DNA of 64,000 nucleotides from Kaistella pullorum (GCF_014837035.1 NZ_JACSPS010000001.1:180374-244373); one strand, 5' to 3'. Shown: positions 8,400 to 19,944, numbered from the stretch's first letter. Numbers and translations: made by a program. The notes: generated by a model from the sequence alone, not told the origin.

Positions 8400-9479
8400 C
8401 TATTGTATCAGTTCTAAGTACTTCTCATAGATTTTATTCTTATCGAATAGAGTTATTGCTTTTTTTCTGTTTTCCAGCCCGATATTTTCTAGTTGCGCAG
8501 GCGTATAGTCATGAATAAGTGTTTTTAAAATGTACACCAATTCCTCTGGCCTATATGGATTAAATGTAAACTCCATACAGTGGGATAATAATTTCGGAAC
8601 ATCAGATACAGCAGATGCGACAACTACCTTCCCGGCTGCCATACCCTCACAAACAATATTAGGTAAACCCTCCGTTGTACTATATAGACCTACTATATTG
8701 TAATCTTTAATCTTAACCTCTAAATCCGTAACAGGAGGATAAAAAGAGATTATTTCTTGTAAGGAGTAATTGTTAATAAGTTGCAAGTTTTGGTGATAGC
8801 TGTTGTCATCAGACTGTTTACCATACCAATCAATTTTAACATGCTGCCGTTCCTCGGGCGTCAGCATGTTCACAGCTTCTATAAGGATTCTTGCATTTTT
8901 TAGCTGCCGATGCGTCGCAGCCGACATTACCCTAATTTTTGGCGTACCAGTACTTCCATATGATGGTGTCCATTTTTCAAGATCCAACATATTATAAATT
9001 ACCCTCTGATTCTTTATTGAGGGTTTTATATGTTCAATAATTGCTTTCGCAGAATACGAATTAGAAACTACATAATTAGCGAACCTGTGAAAATATTTCA
9101 ATAATCTTCTCTTTCTATTTGTTAGTATGTTATTGTCAGCACTTCTCTCCCCAACGATTATTTTATGTCTTCTGAATGGAAATGAAGTTAACTCATTGAT
9201 AAAATTGGGAACATCCAGGAATGATATAACACAATCGTAATCACCACTTCTTATGTAAGACCAGCAAGCAATTATTCTTTGCAAATAGCTTCGAGTCTTG
9301 AGTATTTTTATAGGTATTTTAACTTCAATTAAGTCCTTCTCGAAAAACATTGATTCATGATAAATCAAGAATTCGCAATGGTGTCCATATTGCTTAAAGG
9401 TCTTTGCAACCTCCACGATCTGTCTTTGAGCACCTCCTGAACCCAAACTATCAATAAAAAAAAGTATTTTGTAACTCAT
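8400..9479 (-). CDS. glycosyltransferase family 4
   Basis: 359 residues with a clear GT4 layout. The N-terminal LFFIDSLGSGGAQRQIVEVAK holds the GGAQR nucleotide-sugar loop. The C-terminal donor motif is VGLYSTTEGLPNIVCEGMAAGK (about 262-285), including the E-x7-E-like glutamates, followed by VVASAVSDVP. It is expected to act on the cytoplasmic face during repeat-unit assembly. It overlaps the polymerase-like gene by 4 bp, so translation is coupled. Composition is AT-rich like the rest of the cassette. No sugar can be assigned. Confidence 0.85.
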   Translation of the reverse strand: MSYKILFFIDSLGSGGAQRQIVEVAKTFKQYGHHCEFLIYHESMFFEKDLIEVKIPIKILKTRSYLQRIIACWSYIRSGDYDCVISFLDVPNFINELTSFPFRRHKIIVGERSADNNILTNRKRRLLKYFHRFANYVVSNSYSAKAIIEHIKPSIKNQRVIYNMLDLEKWTPSYGSTGTPKIRVMSAATHRQLKNARILIEAVNMLTPEERQHVKIDWYGKQSDDNSYHQNLQLINNYSLQEIISFYPPVTDLEVKIKDYNIVGLYSTTEGLPNIVCEGMAAGKVVVASAVSDVPKLLSHCMEFTFNPYRPEELVYILKTLIHDYTPAQLENIGLENRKKAITLFDKNKIYEKYLELIQ

Positions 9480-10699
9480 ATGTAGTTAAACTTACGTTGA
9501 TACCCGGCACTAATAACAGCGAGGCACAACGCCAAAATAATATTGTTGATTTTAAATTCATACACGCCGGTTTTAGTTAAACCATTTATGATAATAACTA
9601 ACATTAAGCACAAAAGAGTGGGGTCTCTAAAAATTTTTGCATGAAGAAATAACTTCTGTTGAACTAATACCAGAAAAAGCACGAAATAAAGTAATACAAA
9701 TGCGCCAGCATTCCCCCACAACGCCAGATAGGCATTGTGTACTCCTCCAACACCATCCATATGTTGCATGATTCCGATACCATTACCTATGAAAGGATTT
9801 TGTGCAATCAATTCAAAGCCTTCCTCTGCCAAACCTATGCGTCCCCCTGTAGCAGTATCATCAAAATCTCCCTCAGTGAGAGAGAGTGTTGCGTCCATCC
9901 TCTTCTGGGCGGATACATCAAGAGAATTGTAATATTTTGGTGCAAAGAAAAGAAGCCCTAGCACAACAAGAAAGGCACTAGCGATGCTCTTTATATTTAA
10001 TTTCATAAATATTAGCCATTTCAGTAATGCAACTATTATTAATGCCAAAAAAATTGATCGGGAAAAGGCAAGTACCAAAGAAACAAAGGAAATCAGCAAT
10101 GCAATATATAACAGGATCTTATAAATGATCTTATCTCTTGATTTGTCAAGGAAGTGCCAACAAAAAATTATTGAAAAAAGGGCTTGAGCAGCCATTTCAT
10201 TAGGATTCGCAAAAATACCAGAAAATCTTGTTTCAGTTCGGTATCTGGTAATATTTTCAGTAACTCCTAAGATATATAAAATGTAACTCACCACAACAGA
10301 TGCAATTATACTGTAACCAACGACCGTCATAGGATCAAATCTACCATTACTAATAGCAGACCTAAATCCCAGAAAAACTGCCAGTACCAACAAGTATGAT
10401 TTTAGAATATCAAATATGGTTTGCATTGATTTAGAACCGTAATTCTCATGATAAAGCAAAGAAAATGATCCAACTGCTAAATTTAAAAAAACAAAAATGG
10501 TATACATTTCCATCAACCCGGAGAATTTCCAGACTTTTGCCGAAATGATTAAAAAGAAAGTAAGCAGAAGTATAATTCCTGATACAAAACCAGTGTTACC
10601 CGTAAAGAGATATATAATGCCGTTCACATTGAACATCACAATAATTACGAGGATGTTTAACAAGTTGGTATAAATATCTTTACTTAAGAACTTCATCAA
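9476..10699 (-). CDS. O-antigen/capsule polymerase (Wzy-like, O-antigen ligase superfamily)
   Basis: 407 residues, almost entirely hydrophobic with roughly 10-12 membrane segments. A larger periplasmic loop (about residues 265-315) contains GGRIGLAEEGFELIAQNPFIGNGIG and a nearby GVHNAYLALWGNAG; this H-N-x-Y-L arrangement is typical of the Wzy_C/O-antigen ligase domain. The predicted role is block polymerisation of undecaprenyl-linked repeats on the periplasmic side. It is the only polymerase candidate in the locus. Its start overlaps the upstream glycosyltransferase by 20 bp. Wzy and ligase cannot be told apart by sequence alone, but pairing with a flippase and Wza/Wzc genes favours Wzy. Confidence 0.8.
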   Translation of the reverse strand: MMKFLSKDIYTNLLNILVIIVMFNVNGIIYLFTGNTGFVSGIILLLTFFLIISAKVWKFSGLMEMYTIFVFLNLAVGSFSLLYHENYGSKSMQTIFDILKSYLLVLAVFLGFRSAISNGRFDPMTVVGYSIIASVVVSYILYILGVTENITRYRTETRFSGIFANPNEMAAQALFSIIFCWHFLDKSRDKIIYKILLYIALLISFVSLVLAFSRSIFLALIIVALLKWLIFMKLNIKSIASAFLVVLGLLFFAPKYYNSLDVSAQKRMDATLSLTEGDFDDTATGGRIGLAEEGFELIAQNPFIGNGIGIMQHMDGVGGVHNAYLALWGNAGAFVLLYFVLFLVLVQQKLFLHAKIFRDPTLLCLMLVIIINGLTKTGVYEFKINNIILALCLAVISAGYQRKFNYI

Positions 10700-11954
10700 T
10701 TAATTTTTTAAACTGAAAATCTCGGGAATATTCCAATACTATGGACAAGTCATCATTAAACCTAAACTGTTCCAGATACAAATTCACATTTTCATCACCA
10801 TTTAAAATTAGTACTTTATCTAATTTTGAACTTTTATTATTTAAAGATTCGCAAATATGAAATAGTTCATTTTTAAGTCCTCCATTCCACAACAGTATTG
10901 GCTTATTAACACCTAAATATTCGTAGAACTTACCCGGTATAATTCCGCCTGATTGTCCGTGCCAATTTAATAAAAGAAGAAAATTAGCTTTACGCTGCAG
11001 CCATAAGGCCGTGCTATGACTAACTTTATTTAAAACAAACAAGTTTTCGTTATTGAGACCATGATGATTTATAATACTCCGTATTTCATTAGCCGACCCT
11101 CCCACATACAAGAAAATGAACTTACTACTTAAATCCCGATCCTTTGAGAAATGTAACAAAAATTCTTCTATTTTTTGATTTCCCTTAAATACTAATCCCG
11201 TGTAAAGGATGATTTTGCGTTTCTCATTTTCTATCAACCGCTGTATATCACTGTCAACGGGACCTGTAAGGTTTGCGAGCTGAAAACCGTTTCTCACCAA
11301 AGCTACTTCTTTATTATACAGTTTTTCAAAATCTCTCTGCCAAGTCTCAGTAACCGTAATTAATTTCTCAGCCTTTCTAAATATAAATTTGGAAAGATTC
11401 CTGTCTAGAAAAGATATAAAAAAGTTTCTTTTTTGTACATGATTATTTACCCATGGGTCTCGCAGTTCCGCATACCATTTAATTTTAAGTCTTTTCGAAA
11501 AATGATATGCAGGAAAATGAGAAGAATAAGGATATGAAGAAGAGATAATAATGTCCGGGGCAAAAGCACGAATATCATCTTCTGCTGACTTTATTACACG
11601 ATATGCCCATAACCAATATGGATCAGGATATGATATTGATTGTAGAACAGACCTAAGAAATTTTCGGAAAATTCGAAAAGGTTTAAATCTTTCGGAAACC
11701 ACCAATGTTTTTGAGTTTTCTCTTTTACTATAGAAGTTATTTGTTATCGTTTGCAGATTAGATAAATTCAAGTAACTGTAGTACTTTATATTATTATCCT
11801 CTGTAAAATTTTCATTTGAGTGCTTTCCAGCATATGCGGTAATTACCTTATAGTCTATACCTCGGGATTTTAGATAACGTACAAGCGCGATAGTCCGGTT
11901 ACTACCAATTGATTCAAAAGGTTCGTAGCGAACCGTAAAAAGCAGTACTTTCAT
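10680..11954 (-). CDS. putative glycosyltransferase (GT4-like)
   Basis: 424 residues with GT-B features. The N-terminus MKVLLFTVRYEPFESIGSNRT is a GT4-like opening. WYAELRDPWVNN (about residue 162) matches a segment seen in cluster-associated GT4 enzymes, and the C-terminal region has IILYTGLVFKGNQ (about 248), FLLLLNWHGQSGGIIPGKFYEYLGVNKPILLW (about 330-360), the donor-binding part. It is AT-rich. It overlaps the downstream polymerase-like gene by 20 bp and the upstream gene by 4 bp, so it is tightly embedded in the operon. Sugar specificity is unknown. Confidence 0.75.
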   Translation of the reverse strand: MKVLLFTVRYEPFESIGSNRTIALVRYLKSRGIDYKVITAYAGKHSNENFTEDNNIKYYSYLNLSNLQTITNNFYSKRENSKTLVVSERFKPFRIFRKFLRSVLQSISYPDPYWLWAYRVIKSAEDDIRAFAPDIIISSSYPYSSHFPAYHFSKRLKIKWYAELRDPWVNNHVQKRNFFISFLDRNLSKFIFRKAEKLITVTETWQRDFEKLYNKEVALVRNGFQLANLTGPVDSDIQRLIENEKRKIILYTGLVFKGNQKIEEFLLHFSKDRDLSSKFIFLYVGGSANEIRSIINHHGLNNENLFVLNKVSHSTALWLQRKANFLLLLNWHGQSGGIIPGKFYEYLGVNKPILLWNGGLKNELFHICESLNNKSSKLDKVLILNGDENVNLYLEQFRFNDDLSIVLEYSRDFQFKKLIDEVLK

Positions 11955-13171
11955 AGGTATTTTTTAATTTCTTCTATTGCTGGCAGCGACCCACTTATCA
12001 ACGACCTATTATAATAGCTCATTTTGCTGGAATGAAAATCAAAAGTTTTGTATTCAAAGGTTGATAAATATTTCCTAAGATCTTCCAGCGTTTTTACTTC
12101 ATCTATAAACAAATTTTTTACATATCCATAATAATCATATTTAGCATAATTATCATGTAACATATAATATAGTGATCTACATCCGAGACTGTTCGCTTCT
12201 ACGTGAATCGAAGAATCAGATGCAATCAAAAAATCCACTTCATTTATAAAATCAGTTAAGGTATAGTTGTTACCATTAATCACTTCATTTTCCGAAAATT
12301 GAAAAATCCGCACATCTGAAGGGTGTTTTCTTAAAGTTATGGTATAATTCTTTGAAACTAAAAATGCAATAAGCTTGTCAACTTTTTCCAGAGAGTCATT
12401 TTGATTTACTGCAATACCTATATTTCTAATTTCACTCCTATTCCTTGCGATTTTTTGAGCATTCTCGAGACGTGGAATTCCAATAAGTTCTATACGCGTT
12501 TGAGCCGAAATTCCGATATTACTATAAATATCAAGTGAATACTGGCTTTCTAATAATGCATAATCAAAGATCAAGGGAGGGAAATATTTGCTCACAGAGC
12601 CATGCTGAATATAAACCGTTTTCACACCCAACTCTTTTGCAGCTAATAACATAGATCGGATTTCCGGCACATGGTCGTTGGCAAACACAATACGCCTTGG
12701 GCGTTGAACTTTTAATAATTTCTTAAACATGCGCTTTATTCCAAAAGCTTTATGTAAATGGACAAGGTTTTCGCGATTTACCTTAGACAGTAAAATAACA
12801 GGAAGAAAAAAAAGAAAAAGAATGCTGTAAAAGAATTTATTTACAAATATGTAATGCGCAATATTGTCGAGTTTTGAACCAGTCGTAGTAAACTTACAGA
12901 ATAATACAGTGTCGCTGTAATGTTCTAGAAAATTTAGTGCATTTACATTGTTCTTAGAATTTACTGCACAGATTATCTTATTATCAAAATCAATCTTACT
13001 GTTATCTATCCATAAATTCGAAAACTCTTTTCTTATTGCAACCAGCACCATAAATATTCTGTGAATAATATTTCGTCCGATTATGCTTTTTTTGCGATCG
13101 GGAGAAAGTGTATCCAAATATCCCTTTCTATATAAGTAATTAGCCTCAATCGCGTCATTTAATAAACCCAT
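11951..13171 (-). CDS. putative surface-polysaccharide transferase, GT-B-like (unassigned)
   Basis: 406 residues that I do not place firmly in a family. A hydrophobic segment lies near residues 108-128. KTVYIQHGSVSKYFPPLIFDYALLES (about 190-215) resembles the central YIQHG region of CDP-glycerol/sialyl-type transferases and of capsule proteins with this fold. Later motifs are TLRKHPSD (about 283) and DFLIASDSSIHVEANSLGCRSLYYM (about 315-340), similar to the nucleotide-binding half of such GT-B enzymes. Since the locus encodes a nonulosonate pathway but no recognised sialyltransferase, this is a candidate transferase for the CMP-sugar. That is inference. It abuts the acetyltransferase gene without a gap. 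Confidence 0.5.
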   Translation of the reverse strand: MGLLNDAIEANYLYRKGYLDTLSPDRKKSIIGRNIIHRIFMVLVAIRKEFSNLWIDNSKIDFDNKIICAVNSKNNVNALNFLEHYSDTVLFCKFTTTGSKLDNIAHYIFVNKFFYSILFLFFLPVILLSKVNRENLVHLHKAFGIKRMFKKLLKVQRPRRIVFANDHVPEIRSMLLAAKELGVKTVYIQHGSVSKYFPPLIFDYALLESQYSLDIYSNIGISAQTRIELIGIPRLENAQKIARNRSEIRNIGIAVNQNDSLEKVDKLIAFLVSKNYTITLRKHPSDVRIFQFSENEVINGNNYTLTDFINEVDFLIASDSSIHVEANSLGCRSLYYMLHDNYAKYDYYGYVKNLFIDEVKTLEDLRKYLSTFEYKTFDFHSSKMSYYNRSLISGSLPAIEEIKKYL

Positions 13172-13708
13172 TTAGTGAAATTTCTTTTCTTTAAGTAATT
13201 TATTATAATGCTCCACATTTCTTTCCTTAAAAATTTTTGCAGGATGTCCCCCTGCTATAGCATAATCCGGAATGTTACTTACAACTACACTTCCTGCTTG
13301 GATAATTACCCCATTACCAATACTGACACCTCCAATAATTGTAACGTCATCACCAAACCAAACGTTATCGCCAATCACGGTGTTTTTGGGAATAATTTTA
13401 TCATCGTAAGGTAGAGCATCGCCTTCATAATTATGAATCTGTGTTAAAATTTTACAGCCGACACCACTGTGAAAATTATCACCAATAATCACCTCTCCTT
13501 TACCCCCAATTGTCATTCCGTTGAAACTAACATTTTTCCCTAGTTCCGTATATTTAGACACATAAGTAGGTCCGTTAACCCTTAATGGAGCAGTAAATTT
13601 TCTGCAATTATTCTCCACTTGCTTTTTATAGTAAATGGCTTGTTTCTTTCTAATTTTTGCTTTTAAAAAAAAAAACCCTTTAAAAACGATATACCAAATT
13701 TTATCCAT
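13172..13708 (-). CDS. left-handed beta-helix acyltransferase (WbbJ-like)
   Basis: 178 residues of hexapeptide-repeat acyltransferase. The helix runs from about residue 45 to 165, with GNVSFNGM-like rungs, the catalytic-type histidine segment HSGVGC/ILTQIHNYEG (about 80-97), GDNVWFGDDVTIIGGVSIGNGVIIQAGSVV and the end AGGHPAKI. This is the maltose/virginiamycin/WbbJ acetyltransferase type used for O-acetylation of surface sugars or N-acylation of amino sugars. It overlaps the flippase gene by 8 bp. N-acylation of a nonulosonate precursor is possible but cannot be shown. The N-terminal 40 residues are basic and helical. Confidence 0.8.
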   Translation of the reverse strand: MDKIWYIVFKGFFFLKAKIRKKQAIYYKKQVENNCRKFTAPLRVNGPTYVSKYTELGKNVSFNGMTIGGKGEVIIGDNFHSGVGCKILTQIHNYEGDALPYDDKIIPKNTVIGDNVWFGDDVTIIGGVSIGNGVIIQAGSVVVSNIPDYAIAGGHPAKIFKERNVEHYNKLLKEKKFH

Positions 13709-15107
13709 TTTTTCTTTTATTGATTAACTTCTTGGTTAAAAACACACCGACGAACAATAATCCTAGACTAATCGCAAATTTAAAAATCAAAGTAAGTTCT
13801 ACTGCGAAGTATGCCGATACTGTTAAGACAAGTGTAGCTACTAGCCATGCAAGCGGGTAAAATGGAACATCCACAACCTTAAATTCTTTAAGAAAATATC
13901 CAGAATACCCCATATACAAAAAGGAAATATAGGTACTAAAAACCGCCGCCCATATCCCCCAAACCGGAATGAGAGAAAAGTTTAGAACAACGCACAGTAA
14001 GGAAGCTATGAAGGTTACATAAAGTAGTTTTTTTGTCTTTTCACCATAAATTAAAACATTCACAGAACCAAAATACATAGGGCGGTAATTTACCGCCATA
14101 ATCAAAATAATTGCTATGGGATAAGTGGTCGCGAGTTCCTTATTTTTAACTAAAATTGAAAAAATTTCTTTTAGCCAAAGGGAAGCTAAGAACGTAAGCG
14201 TAAAAAACAGCAGTTGCATTACAAATATAATTTCCCGTACTTTTCGGTAATTGTTAGACTTATAGTAGATATTAAACAGGGGCCGGACTGCCTGACCTAA
14301 AGCATTGCCTAATTGACCAAATAAGCCACCGAAAGTCGCCGCAAAATTATATCCTCCAATCTCGCCTGTGCTCACATTCATTGCACTTAACATTGCTTTG
14401 TCACTGGTCTGAATAATATAGCTGGAATAATAATGCGGTACTGTTGGAAGAGATATTGATAGATTTCTTTTCATTTGTTTCCACTTAAAATTAAAAATGG
14501 GTGTTAACTTATATTTGATGTTGACTGGATACCAAAAAGAAATATTGGTTAATAATCCGACAATACAACTAGACCAGAACCACCCCATATAACCCATTTT
14601 CAGATAAGAAATGGTATATAAATTCAATACAATAGTTAGCACACCAAAAATCACCGTACGAACAGCAATTTCCATCGGTTTCTCTTTCATTTGGAAATAC
14701 ACTCTCCCTATTAACTGCGTAGGACCGAAAAAGACAATTGGTAAAAGATTTAAAGCTATAATTATCCAGACATTTTTGAAGGCCTCCGGAGGTACAATCC
14801 AATAAATTAAAGCTGCTGCAATAACTGCATAACCCAAGTTCCAGAGGGTTAAAAACCCATAAATGGAACGCCACATCCATTTAAACTGGTGTGGCATTTT
14901 GGTAAAGGAATTATACAAAATCATATTTAGTCCTAAATCCTTCAACACTTCTATCGCAGCTACATAAGCTAAAATAACCCCATAAATACCATAATCTAAT
15001 GTTGTTAAATCCTTAGTAATGATCGGAAGTATGAAAAGCCCCAATATTCTTGGCAGATAAGGGGATAATCCATAAATTAAGGTATGTGACGCTAGCTTTT
15101 TGTACAT
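13701..15107 (-). CDS. polysaccharide flippase (Wzx-like, MATE/MOP superfamily)
   Basis: 468 residues with about 12-14 hydrophobic segments and little outside the membrane. The start MYKKLASHTLIYGLSPYLPRILGLFILPIIT is the typical N-terminal helix of RfbX/Wzx oligosaccharide flippases, and DYGIYGVILAYVAAIEVLKDLGL follows as in that family. It should move undecaprenyl-linked repeat units across the inner membrane for the Wzy-like polymerase encoded downstream. It lies between the nonulosonate genes and the acyltransferase. The C-terminal MOP half is complete, so the gene appears intact. Confidence 0.85.
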   Translation of the reverse strand: MYKKLASHTLIYGLSPYLPRILGLFILPIITKDLTTLDYGIYGVILAYVAAIEVLKDLGLNMILYNSFTKMPHQFKWMWRSIYGFLTLWNLGYAVIAAALIYWIVPPEAFKNVWIIIALNLLPIVFFGPTQLIGRVYFQMKEKPMEIAVRTVIFGVLTIVLNLYTISYLKMGYMGWFWSSCIVGLLTNISFWYPVNIKYKLTPIFNFKWKQMKRNLSISLPTVPHYYSSYIIQTSDKAMLSAMNVSTGEIGGYNFAATFGGLFGQLGNALGQAVRPLFNIYYKSNNYRKVREIIFVMQLLFFTLTFLASLWLKEIFSILVKNKELATTYPIAIILIMAVNYRPMYFGSVNVLIYGEKTKKLLYVTFIASLLCVVLNFSLIPVWGIWAAVFSTYISFLYMGYSGYFLKEFKVVDVPFYPLAWLVATLVLTVSAYFAVELTLIFKFAISLGLLFVGVFLTKKLINKRKNG

Positions 15108-15121
15108 TATTTAATCAGAAC

Positions 15122-16689
<1,568 letters not shown>

Positions 16690-16709
<20 letters not shown>

Positions 16710-17436
16710 TTTGTTTTTTCATGCTGCCAAGCCATTGTTTGTTCTCAATGACAAAAGCCAGCAAATCTTCTATTTCAATATTTTTTTGTGGAATCTTGGA
16801 ATAAATATCCTGCAGAAGATCAAAATCTTCTTGTGTATCCAAGGTCATCCTTATACCCTTGTAGCGCTCGACATCAGGAGATATCGGTATAAATTCGAGA
16901 TTAAATATTGTGGGATTCGAATAAATATAATTCGTAACGTGCTCCAGGTAAATTTTATCTTTTGTACTGTCGGCTACTCTATTTAATGCTGATAAAGTTA
17001 CCATTTCAGCCCAGAAACCAAAGTGTGTAAGTATCGATGGCTTTTCATCTGATGTGATGAAGGAAAGGTAGTCTGCATTAGACCTTGTACTTTCTTGTAC
17101 TAAATGTGTTAGTGCGGGAATGTTTAAAAAAGGATTATCGGCACATACACGAATGATTTTTTTGATATTGTATTTATTTGCAACGTCAATGAAGCGCTGT
17201 AAAACATTCGTTTCTGACCCTCTATAAAAATTTACACCCTGCCTTTTACAAATTTCTTCAATTTGATTATCCAATATATTGCTAGTTGTTGCAACTATAA
17301 TCTTGGTTTCTGGAAAAGATTCGTTTAGTTGGCCAAGCAATAATTCCAAAACACCTTCATTATAATAAAAAGGCTTTATCATTTTGTTCGGTAGTCGCGT
17401 TGACCCAACACGGGCCTGTATTATTATACCAAGCAC
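16690..17436 (-). CDS. SpsF-like cytidylyltransferase (CMP-nonulosonate synthetase candidate)
   Basis: 248 residues. The start GIIIQARVGSTRLPNKMIKP is the nucleotidyltransferase loop of the SpsF/CMP-NeuAc synthetase-like family. IIRVCADNPFLNI (about 95-107) is the metal-binding region and EHVTNYIYSNP follows near residue 165. In Bacillus spore-coat loci an SpsF protein pairs with the NeuB homologue SpsE; here it is likewise directly upstream of a NeuB-type gene, so activation of the nonulosonate with CTP is the expected job. It is shorter than SpsF proteins with extra domains. It sits 6 bp from the wecC-like gene and marks the edge of the AT-rich cassette. Confidence 0.8.
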
Positions 17437-17442
17437 TGCTAA

Positions 17443-18654
17443 TTATTTTACTATTCCACAAAAATCTAACACCGTTTTAGCCTCCAAAGCTCCAATGTCT
17501 TTAAACTCGTCATGGGCCACTAAAAACGCAATAATGTCCGCTTTCTCCGCTGCTTCTTTATAGTCTGTGAGTTTAAAGATATTATGCTCCTTAATATTAG
17601 GTTCCACAATAAAATACTCTTCATCGTTCGCATCCTGCAATACGCGCTGCACAATGTATTTTGCCGGGGATTCACGAAGGTCATCGATATTGGGTTTAAA
17701 CGCCAGACCCATCAAAGCAATCTTTGGCTCACGGTTATTTTTCAGTTTAAATTCTTTTCTTGCCTCCCGGATCTTGTCCGCACACCAAAATGATTTATAG
17801 TTATTGGTTTCGCGTGCCTGCGCTATCATCCGAGATTCCATCGGGAAGTCTGCCGTGAGGAAGTAGGGATCCACCGCGATACAGTGTCCGCCTACACCGC
17901 AACCGGGCTGCAGGATGTTGACGCGCGGGTGTTTGTTGGCTAACTTAATCAGCTCCCAGACATTGATGTCGGCCTTGTCACAGATTAGTGAAAGTTCATT
18001 TGCAAAGGCGATCTGTGAGTCGCGCGACGCATTTTCGGTGAGCTTGCACATTTCTGCTGTACGTGCATTCGTGGCATGAAGTTCTCCTTTGACAAAATGC
18101 GCATAAAAAGCGAGGGCCTTTTCGGTTGACTGGTCATTCACACCTCCAATCACGCGGTCGTTGTGTACGAGTTCATACATTACATTACCGGGCAGTACAC
18201 GCTCGGGGCAATACGCAAGATAGATTTTATCCTTAAGTTCAGGTCTTTTGCTAAAGATGAGGTCCATCATCTTTTCAGTGGTCCCCACCGGCGAAGTGGA
18301 CTCAATAATATACAGATCCCCTTCTTTCAACAGGGGAATGATTCCTTCGGTAGCTGCCTGAACATACGAAATGTCTGGTTCAAAATTTCCTTTGAAAGGC
18401 GTGGGCACTACCACCAGATAGGTGTCAGCTTCAACAGGCTTCGTATCCGCCTTCAGAAAGCCGGCCTTTACTGCCGAGGCTACGGCCTGATCTAAGTCGG
18501 GTTCTACGATGTGTATTTTTCCGGCATTAATGGTATCTACGACATGCTGTGAAATATCGACGCCATGCACCGGAATTTCGTTAGCGGCAATTAACGCCGA
18601 GGTCGGTAATCCTATATATCCTAGGCCAATGGTGACTACTTTGGGTTGTTTCAT
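17443..18654 (-). CDS. wecC: UDP-N-acetyl-D-mannosamine dehydrogenase
   Basis: 403 residues of the UDP-glucose/GDP-mannose dehydrogenase family. The NAD loop is VTIGLGYIGLPTSALIA (about 6-22), and the catalytic cysteine lies in CGVGGHCIAVDPYF (about 255-268). VPTPF and STSPVGTTEKM are also as in WecC. It oxidises UDP-ManNAc twice to UDP-ManNAcA. The UDP-GlcNAc 2-epimerase that supplies its substrate is the adjacent upstream gene, which supports the WecC assignment over a UDP-glucose enzyme. Composition is GC-richer than the cassette downstream. A 165-bp intergenic stretch with repeats separates it from wecB. Confidence 0.87.
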   Translation of the reverse strand: MKQPKVVTIGLGYIGLPTSALIAANEIPVHGVDISQHVVDTINAGKIHIVEPDLDQAVASAVKAGFLKADTKPVEADTYLVVVPTPFKGNFEPDISYVQAATEGIIPLLKEGDLYIIESTSPVGTTEKMMDLIFSKRPELKDKIYLAYCPERVLPGNVMYELVHNDRVIGGVNDQSTEKALAFYAHFVKGELHATNARTAEMCKLTENASRDSQIAFANELSLICDKADINVWELIKLANKHPRVNILQPGCGVGGHCIAVDPYFLTADFPMESRMIAQARETNNYKSFWCADKIREARKEFKLKNNREPKIALMGLAFKPNIDDLRESPAKYIVQRVLQDANDEEYFIVEPNIKEHNIFKLTDYKEAAEKADIIAFLVAHDEFKDIGALEAKTVLDFCGIVK

Positions 18655-18724
18655 TGTCTTTTTTTATAGAGATCGGCTTATCCGCAGATCGGTATTGTGT
18701 TATTTTTATATTTATCCTGTGGCT

Positions 18725-18822
18725 TCGAGCGCCTCATCCACCCGTCCGGTCCCTGAGGTACTCGAAGGGACATCTAAGGATCCCTGCGTGTTGGGAGTAC
18801 CTCAGCCTCAGCCTTAACCTTA
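18725..18822. repeat. dispersed palindromic repeat followed by a hexamer array at the wecB stop
   Basis: GGTCCCTGAGGTACTCGAAG followed by GGACA is an imperfect inverted repeat (GGTCCC...GGGACA) of a type scattered through Bacteroidetes intergenic regions. Between 18,801 and 18,822 there is a strict 6-bp array: two CTCAGC units, CTTAAC and CTTAAT. The last unit supplies the stop codon of wecB on the minus strand. No terminator or promoter is evident in the 165 bp between the two genes. Confidence 0.5.
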
Positions 18823-19944
18823 ATGGCCAACCCTCTTCATAAATGCGGCAATTCGCTCGCAGGCCTTACCGTCACCATAAGGATTATGCAGACCACTCAT
18901 CATCGTATATCGCTCATTGTCCGTAAGTAAACTGTTGGCTTCAGATACGATCTTGTCTTTGTCGGTGCCAACCAGTACAACAGTGCCGGCTTCCACCGCT
19001 TCAGGCCGCTCTGTCGTATCACGCATAACCAGTACAGGCTTCCCGAGGCTCGGCGCTTCTTCCTGCACACCACCACTGTCCGTGATAATGAGATATGATT
19101 GATTCATAGCCCAGACGAAAGCCGGATAGGAAAGCGGCTCGATCAGATGAATATTCCCCGTATCGCCAAGTATTTCATACACTGGCTTTTGAACATTCGG
19201 ATTCAGGTGTACCGGATAGATGATCTGCACTTCAGGATTCGACAGGGCGATTTCCTTGAGTGCTTCGCAGATGTTGATAAACCCCTGTCCATGATTTTCA
19301 CGGCGGTGGCCGGTCACAAGGATAAGTTTCTTAGCGGGATCGATGAGAGTCTTTAGGAATGAAATCTCCTCATTGTCCAGGGTCTGAACTTTCTCCGAAC
19401 TTTCAATCAGTGCATCGATGACCGTATTTCCTGTCTCAAGTATCTGTTCAGGGTTTACATTTTCACGCAGAAGATTTTCTCTGGAGACAGCCGTAGGTGC
19501 AAAATGAAAATCTGCGAGGCGACCGGTAATTTGTCGGTTCATTTCTTCCGGGAATGGCGACCACTTATCGTGGGTTCGTAGGCCCGCCTCCACATGGCAG
19601 ACTTTTGCCCCCGCGTAAAAAGCAGCTAGTGCAGCCACCGATGAGGTGGAGGTGTCTCCATGCACATACACATAATCCGGCTGAAAATTTTCAAGTACTG
19701 GCTTAAGTCCGGTAATAATATCAGCGGTAAGGGTGTACAGATTCTGGTTGGGCCTCATCAGATCCAGGTCAAAATCGGGCGTGATCTCGAAGAAATCGAG
19801 GACCTGGTCCAGCATTTCCCTGTGTTGCGCGGTTACGCAAACTTTGGTGTTAAATTCCGGATGTTTCTTAAATTCCCTGACCAGCGGTGCCATTTTAATG
19901 GCCTCAGGTCGGGTGCCAAAGATTATAAAATGTTTTGTGGTCAT
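18820..19944 (-). CDS. wecB: UDP-N-acetylglucosamine 2-epimerase (non-hydrolysing)
   Basis: 374 residues, normal for the family. The start [17 protein letters not shown] (about 6-22), [18 protein letters not shown] (about 94), [18 protein letters not shown] (about 116), HRREN (about 213) and [22 protein letters not shown] (about 285-306) are the signature segments. It interconverts UDP-GlcNAc and UDP-ManNAc. The intact E-A-G-L and HRREN motifs of the non-hydrolysing enzyme are present, so I do not call it NeuC. It feeds the wecC product, and its start overlaps the stop of the upstream dehydrogenase by one base. Confidence 0.9.
   Translation of the reverse strand: MTTKHFIIFGTRPEAIKMAPLVREFKKHPEFNTKVCVTAQHREMLDQVLDFFEITPDFDLDLMRPNQNLYTLTADIITGLKPVLENFQPDYVYVHGDTSTSSVAALAAFYAGAKVCHVEAGLRTHDKWSPFPEEMNRQITGRLADFHFAPTAVSRENLLRENVNPEQILETGNTVIDALIESSEKVQTLDNEEISFLKTLIDPAKKLILVTGHRRENHGQGFINICEALKEIALSNPEVQIIYPVHLNPNVQKPVYEILGDTGNIHLIEPLSYPAFVWAMNQSYLIITDSGGVQEEAPSLGKPVLVMRDTTERPEAVEAGTVVLVGTDKDKIVSEANSLLTDNERYTMMSGLHNPYGDGKACERIAAFMKRVGH

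Noticed and set aside
18820-19944. Hydrolysing UDP-GlcNAc 2-epimerase (NeuC) that would feed the NeuB-type synthase
   Set aside because: Motifs and the adjacent WecC dehydrogenase fit the non-hydrolysing WecB enzyme.
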